A DNA stretch of 64,000 bases from Capitella teleta. Its lineage: Eukaryota; Annelida; Polychaeta; Capitellidae. The position numbers and the translations under genes are program-made. A model generated the notes under the pieces. The model saw nothing but the letters and a program-made list of their open reading frames with translations. It did no database searches and was not told the DNA's origin. How positions within the stretch are numbered: position 1 is the stretch's first letter; each line of letters starts with the position of its first letter. Below are positions 20,506-33,180 of this stretch, piece after piece. Location: NCBI GenBank assembly GCA_000328365.1, contig KB295623.1, positions 304,051 to 368,050 on the forward strand, given 5' to 3'.

Positions 20506-23500
20506 TTAGTAGTAATCGCTTCCTGTCAGCTGATCGGACGAGTCCTGCGATGCTTGCTTCACCAGACGGCCACTAGGTGGCTTCTCAATTGGCTGGAAGC
20601 CGCGACTCTTGCTCCGGCCAACCTCCTTCAAGTACTCCTGCTTCGGTTTGCTCATGGAGTGAGCGGGTGAGCCGTGGCCGTTGGCCTCTTGACTGGGGCC
20701 CCCGTCATCATCAAGGGTCAAAGTTCGGTCAATGGCTGCAGAAAAAAATAAATAAACAACTGCAGGAGAGAGTATTCGTTCAGTACTCACCACTCAACTT
20801 CTGCTCAGTCAGTCGCAGATTACGCAGAATACCGGCCAGCTCTTGCTTGGCACTTCTAGGGTCACTGGATGAATTCATAAGGTCGTGACCCAGGAGGTCA
20901 TCGACCGGAGATGGAGATCCTTCATAGAGGCGTTGCTCTCTGGAAGAAACGAAGCAAACGAATGTGCGGATGACATTGACAGGTGATAACTCACTTGAGT
21001 TTGTGAACAATGCAATCTGTGTAGCATTTGACTTTATGTGAAAGTTGGTAGATGGATGAAACGATCAGCGAATCATACGACTGTAAACAGAACCCATCAT
21101 TCAATCAAGGCGGAAATTCATTCAATTTGAAGTTGAAAATAAAATTGAAAAGTATATAAACAGCGAAATGATAGTGAAATTATAATCGACAAAAACCAAA
21201 AGCAGAGATTATTGTACACAAAGGTGAATATATTGCATGCCATGCATGGTTTCCAAGGCGACGCTTGCCATAGCAACAAACCTCTTGCGGTCGGGAGTGC
21301 CTGTCAGAGTCGGCAGTACAGAGCGTGACTGCGGACGAAGCGAGCGGCCTCCTCAGCAACCCAGAGGCATCCGCGTCGCTGGCTTTGGGAACAGAAGAGA
21401 AAGCAGAACGACTCAAGTCGCTACTGAGAGTATTTCGGAAAGGAGAGTTGGAGAACCGTGCCTGCAAAAACACAAGTGCACACAACACAAAAAACAAAAC
21501 AACAGAATAATATAAACAAAAGCAGCAAATTCATAACATAACCGTGCACTATACACAAGACTACAGCTGCACTCACCACCGGTTCATCCTCAGGGTCACT
21601 GTCCGTAGCAGCCGTAGCTTTGGTCATCGCTTGCAGATTAGACGCTAGAGCTGCGCTCATACGGACGATGTCTCTGGTGGGAGGCAACTCTGAGGAATCC
21701 ATCGCAAGGCTGTCCTCGCTAGACAGCGACACACGGGAGCCCCTCGGCCGGCTTTCCGACTCCTCAATGGCTGATTGCGATCTGCCGGGAGTCTTAGCTG
21801 CTTTGCCTTCGGCAGCCGCCTTGCGGGGGTCGTACTTCTTACGCCTCTGCCAGGCGGAGTACTCTTGCGAACGAGGAGACTCAGTGCGATTGCTGGGAGT
21901 GCCTGCGTTTCTGGGAGTTGCTCTGTCTTTGGGGGTGCTCTGTCTTTGGGGGTGCCTCTGTCTTTGGGGGTGGCTCTGTCTTTGGGGGTGGCTCTGTCCT
22001 TTGCAGTGGGTCTATCCTTGGTCATTGAGTTGACGGTGGAGACCTTTCCGGAGCCTCTTAGGCTGTGTCTTCCTCCATCACTTCGCACAATACTGGTGGG
22101 CGTGGTGCTCTGAGGAGTCCTCTGCCGAGCAGTCTTTGCTCGTGGAGTCTCGGTCTTCTTAGCGCGGGGTGCCTCACTGGCTGAAATGGGACGCGTGCGA
22201 GACTGCGACCGTGACCTTGAAGCAGAGCGAGATGCGGAAGTTGACCTCTGCCCAGCGCTGCCTGGTCTCGAGGCTTTTGGCGTGACGGTAGAAGTATCAG
22301 AGGCATCCGTGTCAGCCCGCGCCCTCCTCAGAGCGAAGGCCCGATTGGGTCTGGTGATGGTCATGGGACCCTTGCCCCCGGAGGCGGATCTGCGGGGGAG
22401 CCGGGGGGAGCACTCGCTGATGTCGGTACTGGTGTTACTGATCACACTCTCTGATTCACTGTGCTCCGTACCATGTGACCCTTCTCGGCTGTCCCTCTTC
22501 ACGCTTCTCTTCCGTGTTGCAAGCTGAGAGAAATACTCCTCCTTGGCTGATCGCATTCTTGGCTGAGATGCAATGGCGGCCGTATCGACACTGACGCTCT
22601 TACTGAACGACGGTTTGCTGGCAGATGGTTGTGCGGAGCGAGGGCACTTTCGCCAGGTGCGTGTATCAATGGGCGCCCTTTGCTGGCAGTTGCTGGAGGC
22701 GTCGGAATCCGTCTCGACATCCTTCTGTACGACAAACGTCTCTTTGCGCACTGACTTCTGCTGCTGCATGGCGGCCAGCAGTCGCTCCGTGTCGTTCAGG
22801 AACGCCTCCGTGTCCATGTGTGAGTACTCTTTGCGCACGGTGGGAGGCGTGTCTCTGTCGTTGGACAGCGAGCGACGCACATCGGGGGCGTCGTAGACCA
22901 CGGAGAAGAAGCCGCCCTCGTCGGTGTCCATCAACTTGGATCCAATCTGGCGACCAGGGGAGTCGCTCATTGACCGATCGAAGGCGGTCTGTCTCTCCGT
23001 GGGAGATTTGGGAGCAGGGGGAGAAGGAAGACGCCTGCCGGTGCCAGGACGCCTGCTGGTCACCCAGGGGGAAGGCTCTCCTCCATTTGACTCGCTGGGG
23101 ACCTTGCTCCATTTCCCAGTTGATCCTCTCACACCACCCTGCAAATACAACACAATGGTTAGGCTCAATCTAGGCTGATTACGGTGTCTATGCGATGTAG
23201 ATACGCACGCCATGGCACAGTACTACACAGCACCATAAGCGCAGGGGCCTCTGAATAACCACAGCAGCTGCCATGCATGCTGTTCATGACATAACAACTC
23301 ACCCGTGTAACGCGATTGGTGCAACACCAGTACGGGTTATACATGGAGATGGTCGTCGTTCAGAATGAAAGCTATTCCAATGACATCATCCTCGGAGAGA
23401 GGAAATCCTGGTATTAGAACTGACATCAGGATCCAGTCATCCCGGGCGCAGAGAGGGAACGAATATCGATCCAGGATCATTAGCATAATTATATGCCTCC

Positions 23501-26500
23501 GTCATCATAACGCACTTCGCATTCATAACGCACTCGATTGTGAACTATCCAGGTGCTCAGCATATCATAACGCCATCTGTGAGCAGCTGGGGTCAACAAG
23601 GTCACCTCCACTCCAGCTGCTCCTAACAGGAGTTGTCATGTCATAAACGCTTATGGCAAGAACAGAGGCTTTGCATAGACTAGCCACTAGAGGGCAGTCA
23701 GCAACTTTGGATAGTGTACTCCAATTCAACTCTAATTAATATGTAAATCCTCAATTGTAATGAGCATAGATATTGAGATTACCTTGCACCGGTATATACT
23801 GGGGTATACAAGATGGGACATCAGCCCATTGTGGAAAATTATCATAGAGTGTCCACTAGCTGAGCCACTCGTAGTTTGCAACGAATTATAAAATACACGT
23901 CTATCCCGACATAAAATTTATACAAAATATGAGTAAAAATACGGAACGAATAAAACCAAACCCAAATTTGCCCAGAGATTAATTTGTGCAAAATTTAAGC
24001 GTTTTCAGTTCATCGAAACCAGAATCTGTGATAATCGAATGAATGAACGTCAGGGTTGCCATGGCGACAGGGGATACATAGGCACCACTTTTCACTCGTG
24101 ATGTATTGAGTTCGTACTCACATTAGCCTGACTGTGCAAGGAAGAACGCAGACTTCCGACTTCAGCTTCCAGGCTGTCGGACACCGAACGCATGGCCAGC
24201 ACATGAGCGTGCTCCGGGTCAATGTGATCGAGATGATCATCGCCAACGCCAAACACCTTGTCAATGCTCTGCCTGGCCTCCTCATCTGATGGTTCAACTG
24301 TGTACGTTCCAGCCTCACTGACGTCATCGGGAACAGACTCAGGCAGACTCTGGTGTTTGCGCACCAGGTCATAGTGCTTGGCCTCCTTGTAGAGTTCGTA
24401 CTCGGGCGATCCTTCAACGCCCTCGTAGCTGCTGTTGAGCATTTTCTCAATCAGGTATGCTGACTCAGATGGGGGAGTTCTCGCCGACGGAGGTGTCTTC
24501 GGCGTTCCCCCCCTCCTCCTGCGCTGCTGCTGCTCGTGGTTGACCTTAACCTCACTTGTTCTTCGCTGTTCAGAGGTCGGGGGAGGGGCGCGCGGTTCAG
24601 ATTTACGATCGAAGGATTTGGAAGATTTCAATGAAGATTTTGATCTACGAGCTAGAAAAGAAGATTGAGAGGAAATTAATTGGAAGTGAACACAAAAATA
24701 TTTGAAAATGAATTCATGAGTAACTTTGATGTAAATCACGTGTTATTAGAACAAATATAAAAATAAATATATGCAAATTTATGCAAAGCAAATCACAACA
24801 CAAGGATACAACACAATATTGGAATGGCAAAAATATTGAAAAGTAGCCACCACATATTAAATTGGATGTAAATATTATGTAATATTTTTAATGATTCGTT
24901 GATTGAAATAGGTCAAAAGGGATTAAAAGGTCACAATCAGTGATTTTGAGAAAAAAACTCGAACCTGAATCACCCGACTGGGCCTCTTTGTTCAGTTTCG
25001 ACATGTAACCCTCAACATATCGTGAAAACGATTCCAATTTCTTGCCATCGGCTAATTCAAAAGAAAATAAAAACGTAAAAGAAAAGTGTAACATGCAAGC
25101 AGGCAACAGCTAGGAAAGAAAAAATAAACAAACAAAGAACAACAAAAAAAGTGCCCACACAGTAAAAGAAATCAAGCAAATAACACTGAACATGCTTTGA
25201 ATCGCATTTAGCTCTAAATGAAGACCTAAGAAAGTAAGAAGGTACAGAAAAAAAGCCATAAAGTACAACAGGAAACTTCAAGGACAATGAGAGTCTTGAG
25301 GGCTGTGAACAATTACTAAATAAGGAACTAATTTGAAACTTGAAAGCACAGAAGATGACCCCAAAAAAATGAGATCACCCTGAGCCCCTTAGAGAGAAAG
25401 TCCAAAAAAGGCACAGAGAACGCGCCACAGAAATATAAACCAATCGAAAAATACCCTTAGATTGAGCGACGAACTCAAGCACAGACAACGGACACAAACT
25501 TTTCAACAACACTTAAACAAAAATACAACCACAAATTAATGAGCCTCATGCATATTCATGCGCCCCCAAACAAACCTTTAGTAATGACCGTATCACTGCG
25601 TGTACTGATGTCTTCGGCATCACTGGATGAATTGTGGGCGCCATCGGAATGGTATCCCTGCGCAGACGAGCGCCTGTGAGTGCCCCGTGGGGACGCTTGC
25701 ACCGAGCGCCTGCGCCTACTCCCAGAGGTCACGACCCCCTCGCCTTGGTCGGTGCTGCTGTTGCTTCCGTCCTCTTGCTTCTCCTTCTCCCGTTGACGGA
25801 AACTGCGGCGCACCTTATTGGGCAGGAACTGACTGATGCTGCCTTCCATGGCCATCTTGGGTTTGGTCTTCGTCTTGACCTGGTCGTCTCCAAAGCTGAT
25901 GGTGAACGCCATCCCAGGCGCGGGTTTTGGTTTGGGTGATTCGGGACCAGGGTCTCTCTCAGGAGGAGTGGAGGTGCCGTTCACGGGATCCGTGTCTCTC
26001 TGAGGGACGTCCATCGCGAGGTCAAGCGTGGATGGACGATCGGGCGTGCTGACCGCTTCTCTGTCGGCGCTCATGGCTGATTGGTCATTCTCTTGGCTCA
26101 CTTTGTTCGACTCGGAGGAATCACCTGAGAATGATAACCGATTAGTCAAATGGGAAAAAAACATAAAATAATGATGAATGACATCATCGCACTCATTTGA
26201 TCATAATTCCAAGACAGAGAAACTAAAATATAATTCAGCCAAAGAAGTGAGTGATGCTTTTTGAGACATGTGTGCTCCACTTATCAATAATCAATAATCG
26301 TATGTGTAGCTCAATAGGTCAATATTCAATAACACGATCACAATGCAGTAAATAATCCACCTTTATGCGATTGAAATGTAATTAGTCAGTTTATTGATTA
26401 ACTTCAGGCTTAACTCTTTTCCATGTGGGATCTAATTACACACACATGTAGATCTGCTACCAGGTTGGGAAGCTGATGTCATTTTGAACAGGGTACAATT

Positions 26501-29500
26501 TAGAAGTTTTCAGACAGGGAAATTTTTATGGACGTGTGAGTAATAAATACATTCATTCTACCTGTTGGCTATGAATATTCATATAAGACTCATTTGCATA
26601 CCACGGTAATTGATTAAACTTCATAATCATATGTTCATTCACCTTCAACCAGAATTTCCCCTTGAACTTTGGGCAAATCTTTACCAATTTCCTCGATGAC
26701 GGGGCTTTTAGAAAGCTCTGGGGTTGGGGCTAGTTTCTCCGGGGTGGAATGATATTTATCTGGGGTGGATGGGGATTTACCTGGGGTGGGGGTTGATTTA
26801 TCCAGGGTAGGAATCGATTGAGGAGTTGATTTATCCGGGAGAGGAGTCAATTTATCCGGGGTTAGCGTAGACTTTTCTGGGGTTCGAGTGGATATATCCG
26901 GGGTGGGAGTTGCTATATCCGTAGGGGTCTTTGCACTGTCTTGAGGTTTACCCTCGGCACTTTCGCTCACAGTTTGATTTTCTGCCGATTGTGGAGAAAC
27001 GTTTGGCACAGATGGCGAGGCATCGACTTGAGTAGCCGGAGGAGGGAAAGGAGGGATGAACTGGTGATGAGGGTTGGGATAAGAGGCTAGATGATGGGGG
27101 GGAGGCGGCACAGGGTAATGCACATGCTGGATGATGTGGTGGTACGTGGTCGGCTCAGCTGCGCCGTCAGGAGCCACAGCGATGTACTCTTCACCATCAC
27201 GACTGAATGTCACATAAGTCCTGGCTGGAGCAGGATATGACCCGGATTGGGAAACAACAGGTGCCTGGGGTTGGGATGACTCCTGGGTGTACAGTGGATC
27301 CACTTCCCGGAGTTGTTCTGGAGTGGTGATGGGGTAAGGATAGGAAGCAGGAGAGTAGTACACTGCTGGCTGCTGTTGCTGATGATGATGCTGATGATGT
27401 GGAGCAGCTCGGAGGTCTTGGTACGAATGGCGCGGATAGGCGGACGAAGTGCACGATGAAGAAGAACTGGCAGCAGACGCAGCAGCGGCGTAAGCACTGA
27501 GGTTGCCCTGCAAGAGAAGTGACCTAGTTAGACGCCAGCATCGCGGCTGCACTATCAGTCGATCATCATATCAACAGCATACGCTCAGCGCTCCTATGAC
27601 TCAGCTGTAGCACTCCTTGTGAATATGCACAGCTATATATCGATGGTAAATCAATTAAAAGGGGTTAAATGCCAATGCATGACCTGACCTCTAGGGTCAA
27701 CACGGCGTAAAGAGGGTATAAGACAGGTTGCCATAGCAACCATTACAGTTGAACTTAGACATACATTACACGAGCACTGATAATGAAAGTGAGCAATTTT
27801 CAAAATATTTATATTGGATAACAAAATGTTAGAGGTCAACATTACCAGACTGTAGTACAGTGATATGATGCATGTATGCCAGAGTTTGAATTATAAAAGT
27901 TTAGCTGTACTTTGGTGAGGTAAAAGTTACCATGCAACATCGTCAGAATTCTCATATATATCACTACAGTAACTCGAATGGCTAAAAGTGCGAAATTTAT
28001 GACTCCAAGTTGGAGATTGAATGAATCAATGGGTGAATGCACTCAATACAAGGACTATACTTATTCTACTAAATATCAGATCTTTGTTTGAATGAATCAA
28101 TAAACAATAATATAAATATCCACAAATCTCTGTTCTGAATTTACAAATGAAAGGGGAAAGTGAATATAACATAATGAGATGAGTTTTAACATAATGAGAC
28201 GAGTTTTAACATAATGAGATGAGTTTTTGTTTTTTCATAGTTACATAATAGCAAAAAGTAAAGAGAAAATTAAATGAGAAAGACGGTTGTGCAACTCTTT
28301 AATTTATGCAATCCTGCATATAATTATGGACTGAATCACGAAATCTACGACAAACTGGAATTACGTCACACACTCACTGGGAATCCGGAGCCAGGGGGAG
28401 GAGGAGGAGCATGTGACGATGAGGGAACGACGTGGGCCAGTCCAGGGCCGCCTCTGGGCCAGCCAGGAGGGGGGGCCCGCTGGTCATCCCGCGGTCTGCT
28501 ACCGTCCAGGGTCAGGGGTTCTGGGGCGACGTGCTCCAATCGGTATTCCATCGGATGTAAACACGAGGTCAAGGAATTCGAATTAATTCATATACCAACC
28601 ACATAATATTATATCCCACCCCCCTCACCCCCCCCCCCTCAAAAGAAAAAGAAAAACCCACAAAAAAACAAAAAAAAAAAACAATGGAAAATAGAGTATT
28701 ATTAGGCATACTTGACACAACTTGAGACACCTCTGAGTACATTACAAGCGGTTTATCAATATTCATATTTTATTCTTCTGCGGTTGATCCTCCACTTAGC
28801 AGGATTCAGAATATGAGAATAAATGTCATTGAATTATGAGTAATTTTTTTCCAGCCATAATTCATTTAAAGTGCTTTTAAATTAAACTGACAAAGATCAA
28901 AAAGACTCAACAAAGGAATAGTTTAGAGTTACATACGCATCTCTCTCCACTGCTGCGTTTAATAAGCAGTCCTTCACATGTCTCCTCTAACCCGAACAGA
29001 CCCTCATTAAAGCAAGGATATCACAGCCGAAGCGGAGCATGTCGGTGAAAGGCTTCAAAACCAACGTCGAATTCTCAGCAATTCGCTCCTCATTCACATA
29101 AGTCTGAAACATCAAAACCAATAAACATTCAGACAGCTACACACAGAACCAGGCTTTTGTAGACCAATCGCTCAATAGATATGGCCCACCAGGGATATGG
29201 ATAGCCAAACATGATTTCGTGATTGATGGGTTTTTATGCACAGATCTACTCAGAATAAACACTGAAGGGCGCCCTTCAGCAATGCATTATCTGCGGAGTA
29301 CTCGAGCAGTACTCACCCCGTTCGCCGATTGTAGGTCCCTGACGTAGAACGCCTTCACCTCGGGGTCATAGGTCAGGAGGGCGTGTTCGGCGTCCGTCCC
29401 CGTCGCCTAGCAACGAAAGAAAACGAAAAACATCATTTCGAAACGTGGTCCGTGTAATCCACTCGATCGAAAGCTACAAACAGAGGAACTGGTGCTGCAT

Positions 29501-32500
29501 GTGGAAAGAGGCCGCCTAGGAGGGGAGGGGAGAGGTACCCACGGGGAGAGGGGGGAGGGAAGAGGGAGGGGTAGGTACCCACGAAGGAGGGGGGAGCTTA
29601 TTTCGCTAGTATAACTACTGCTGCATGGGCGCGCGGGATTTGCGTGCGTCATTGGTGTAAGCATACGGTAATAATACAGCTATCACTCGATACGTTGGCG
29701 AAAAAGAGGAGGCGAGAGGAGGTAAAGGGAGGAGGCGAGGATATAATTATGCATATCGATATTGAAAACGGATTCTATTTGTCAAAAGCATTCAGTCATC
29801 GAGTATAGGCGAGAGAAAAATTGACAGAAGAAAAATTATTAGGGGAAAAATCAATATATTTCAATTGTTAATGTGTTTAAAAGGAGGGGAAAAAATTAAG
29901 CTTTTAATATTATAGAAGGAAAAAATAAAGAAGATAAAATCACAGTTCGTAAAGACTTTTCATGCAGTTATTTAATAATATTAATGTGAATGATATGACG
30001 CAGAGAAATGTTGGGATGTTTGTTTAGTGATTCATAGATATTTTCCTTTCTCTTTTCGTGTCTCGCTTGGGGCGATCGAATAATGCACATTGTTATCGTA
30101 ATTACTGATTTATATCCACAAACAATTTCGCTCGTCCATTCTTGATAGTTCAGTGATGAATGCAACGCATCCGTTTGAGAGTTCACAGAATGCACTCCAA
30201 AACAATGAGATCTACTAGAGCGCGCACTAACTGCGGGAAAAGTGTCTTGGGATGCCACGTGCAGTTGCCTTGATAAGGACGGATATCATTAGCACGTGGA
30301 AGCAAGCACATCATCGTTTAAATAAACAATGAATGTCACGGTCTCAAAAGTAATTACATTGCATGTAAAACATTAAAGAATACAGGAATTTGTTACAATG
30401 CTATTACGAAAGGCAGCAATCTATGCAGAATATCGTGTTTTATGAGCCCAGAGATCTTAAAAGCGGCAAAAAACCACATAATTGAACGTATGAAATCCGA
30501 TGCTAATGTAGAATATAATTATTATCTCGAAGGCAGAATTGAGTGAAATGAAATCACTCGGTTTTGTGACCTGCGTCAGAATCAGAATTACATATATAAA
30601 ATGTCACGTGTTTCATTAAACGGTCGATCATTATGGTCTGAAAATCACGTAATAAATATATCGTAAATAAGTACATGAATGAGATAAAATAATGCTACAA
30701 TACAATCAGCGCATACGCTGTATACTGAATTGCCTCTACAGATTACGTCAGGCAACCTGTTACGTCATAAGCGAATATCATCACCAATAGTACATGTGCA
30801 ATAAATACAAGCAGATGCCAAAATCCATTGTGATGTATATTTCATATCGCACAGGTCACCGACACATTAGAAGCCCTGGTGGCCCGCCTCGACTTTTTCG
30901 CAGGTTCACTTTGGGTGAAAATTTCCTCGTGGCCTAAATTCACTTCACTGGCTATCGCTAATCCTCTCATCACCATGGATACACGCGTGACCTATTGAAC
31001 TTTCACACAGACACCCGACACTACCGTGCATTGCTTGTAACCAATTGTACATACCTGAATTTTGATATCAGCTTTATTCATGTCACTGCCGATGACCAGC
31101 GATCTTGACCGTGGTCCGACCGATAGGGGCAAGTGATGACCATTGCGATTGACCAGCGCCCAGTGAAGATGATCATCGTTAGTGTTATCGTGGGTCGGCG
31201 CCGACAGTCCAGCCATACGATCCTGTGAAGATAGAAAGGTCAGGCGTTTAGCTCTACTGTCTATTGAAGATAAGATTTTCTTCGATGTTAACCAATCAAT
31301 CAAAAGCAGTCAATCACTTAATCACTACCTTCGACAGGATAATCTTCTGTGAAGATTTAAACGAAGTCATCTTCATGTATAAATATATCACACGGAGAAC
31401 GCACCATGCGTGCACTCGCACGCACAAGCAACAAACGGCAGAATATGCACGCAATCAATCCATTGGGAACATTCCAAAATGAGCGACGAAGAGAAACAGG
31501 TCCATGTTGTTAACAGATCTCAGCTGAAGAAGAAAGAAATGTCTGTCGCACGAATGGTCGGATCGCTGGCTGCTTAAAAAGCTTTGGAGGAGAGGCCAAA
31601 TCGCTCGCTGTTAAAGGGTAAAGAGGAAAGTAGCTATGGAGTTAAAAGTGGTAGACATACATACAGGCAGCAAAGCAAAACAAATCTCAGATTCATTCCA
31701 CGGAAGAGAGAATAATGTCACTGTGCAATTATAGATGGCCATTGATGGATTAACCCCCCCCCCCCCCTGGGGTTTATATGCAGTGGCCAAGAGCGATCAT
31801 TCCTTGGCTCTCATTACGTAATAATCGGTTGGGAAAGGGTTGGATAAAAGCCACCATCGCCAGGGAAGGGATCAACCACCGGGAAAGATGATCTCACTCA
31901 CGCCAAGGAAAAATCCCCGATGACCTGTGTCCTGGGTTTCCGTGGCTCCTGCGTTGAATGTTCTGAATTCAGTCTCGTTTTTTGTGTCACTTTTGTAGAA
32001 GATTTCTTCTTCTGAGCAGAAATCGTAGTCTTCGTTAGCTGAGAGGTATTCTTCACTGAAGTGAGGTGTGCTTCTATCCGAGTAAACCTCCCCATCTTCG
32101 TCGACCCAATCATCGTCGTTCTCTCGATCGACAACAACCATCGGGGTCTCATCGTCCGATCTGGAGAGATCTGGCTCCTCTTGATAAGTCATCTCCTCAA
32201 CAATGGATTTCTCCTCCTCGCCCACAGAATCGATTTCCTGGCAGACAGTTAAGCTGACAGTCGAGGTACCTCCAGATTCGCTAGCATGAGATGGGGTATG
32301 CCGATCAAAAGTGATTAGAGGAATATCAAAATGTTCCTTGCTCAACTTCACTGGTTCTTCCAGAAAGTCGGGTGGTACTGTAGTTGGCTTCTTCAGGATT
32401 TCTTGGGAACTGTTAGAATCGACCGAGCAGAGGAGCTCATACTTGAGTCGTGTGGTGTCGGTGTTCACAGACTCAGTATGAAGACCTGATGAGGAAACAT

Positions 32501-33180
32501 TCGACTCAACGCGGAGCTGAACGGCGCAATTCACACAGGAGGGCTGAGGAGCAGTGCTGGTCATGCTGGCATGGGATTCCACGATTAGAGGTTCCCACTT
32601 TGCCCGTTCATGGCTCAAAGGAACAGCGTTAGAAGCCTCAACCTGGGAAGTATGGTGCTTGGGAATTCGGAACATGAAAGGACCGTCAGATGACAGAGAG
32701 GGCACCGGTGGTGAGGTTTCAGTGGATGGCATTTTGAAAATGAACTTCCCTGCGCTGTCGCTAGATTCGTTAATCCCGAGTCTTTGGTGTGCCTACGTTG
32801 CCAGAACGGAACTTGTGTTGCCATGGGCAACCAGCACGGGCCGTGTCATCATGGCCAGCAAGTTCGCACGGCTCACTCCAATCGAATTGACTGAGTGACG
32901 AGTCAACCACCGAGGAATGAACGGCTGGCTTCAGGGCTTCCGGGAGGCAATACCGTAGACCCTCCTGCCCGCCGTTTTCATGATCCCTCGGCTCAGGTTT
33001 CGGCCCAGTCGCAAAGGCAACAACCCCACAAGGCTCACTGCTGAAATACTCTTGAGCTTGTTGGAGTCGATGGAGCAAATCGGCGCCCGCTTCTTCATCC
33101 TCGTCGGATTCATCCTCACATGCATCTTTCAGCTTTTTCTTGGTGAAAATTTTCTCAAACTTTTTGTTAATCCTTTTCAT
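20506..33180 (-). CDS. CEP170: CEP170-like FHA-domain centrosomal protein
   Basis: Exons, 5' to 3': 33180-32877 and 32749-31902 (acidic N-terminal extension, junction tentative), 31222-31055, 29406-29317, 29103-29002 (FHA domain), about 28533-28378 (left edge unresolved), 27507-26643, 26124-25576, 25051-24965, 24651-24122, 23138-21577, 21461-21282, 21080-20995, 20939-20791 and 20735-20506. Phases agree at resolved junctions; product about 1,970 residues versus 1,584 in human. CEP170 landmarks: FHA blocks WALVNRNGHHLPL, AEHALLTYD and ANGTYVNEERI; FTISFGDDQ; EARQSIDKVFGV; the Ser/Arg-rich microtubule-binding-type region; and near the end SYDSLIVSSIYQLSHKVK and ELAGILRNLRLTEQKLSG. The FHA has Gly-Ser where human has Gly-Arg. 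Vertebrate CEP170 marks subdistal appendages of mother centrioles. One base is missing near 21935 in an 18-bp repeat. Linkage of the acidic exons rests on a donor at 31902 phase-matched to 31222. Confidence 0.85.
21925..22012 (-). repeat. 18-bp coding tandem repeat in CEP170 (TPKDRA)
   Basis: About five units of GGGGGTGGCTCTGTCTTT (plus strand) encode TPKDRA-type hexapeptides in the CEP170 basic region. One unit (21931-21947) has 17 bases, which breaks the frame. Upstream of it the frame reads ...GTPKDRA, downstream the conserved frame resumes as NAGTPSNRTESPRSQEYSAW in another phase. Confidence 0.8.
27726..27741. promoter_or_regulatory. Perfect X-box palindrome in a CEP170 intron
   Basis: GGTTGCCATAGCAACC is a self-complementary RFX X-box with perfect half-sites. 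It lies 220 bp upstream of the exon that starts at 27507, so it could be an intronic enhancer or an alternative promoter. Confidence 0.5.
32817..32831. promoter_or_regulatory. Perfect X-box palindrome near the CEP170 5' end
   Basis: GTTGCCATGGGCAAC is an uninterrupted RFX-type palindrome. It falls in the putative first CEP170 intron, 350 bp downstream of the proposed start codon. Confidence 0.5.

Noticed and set aside
21620-23178. Several plus-strand ORFs of 80-180 codons
   Set aside because: They lie opposite the long CEP170 exon 23138-21577 and mirror its Ser/Arg-rich codons; no splice context or similarity of their own.
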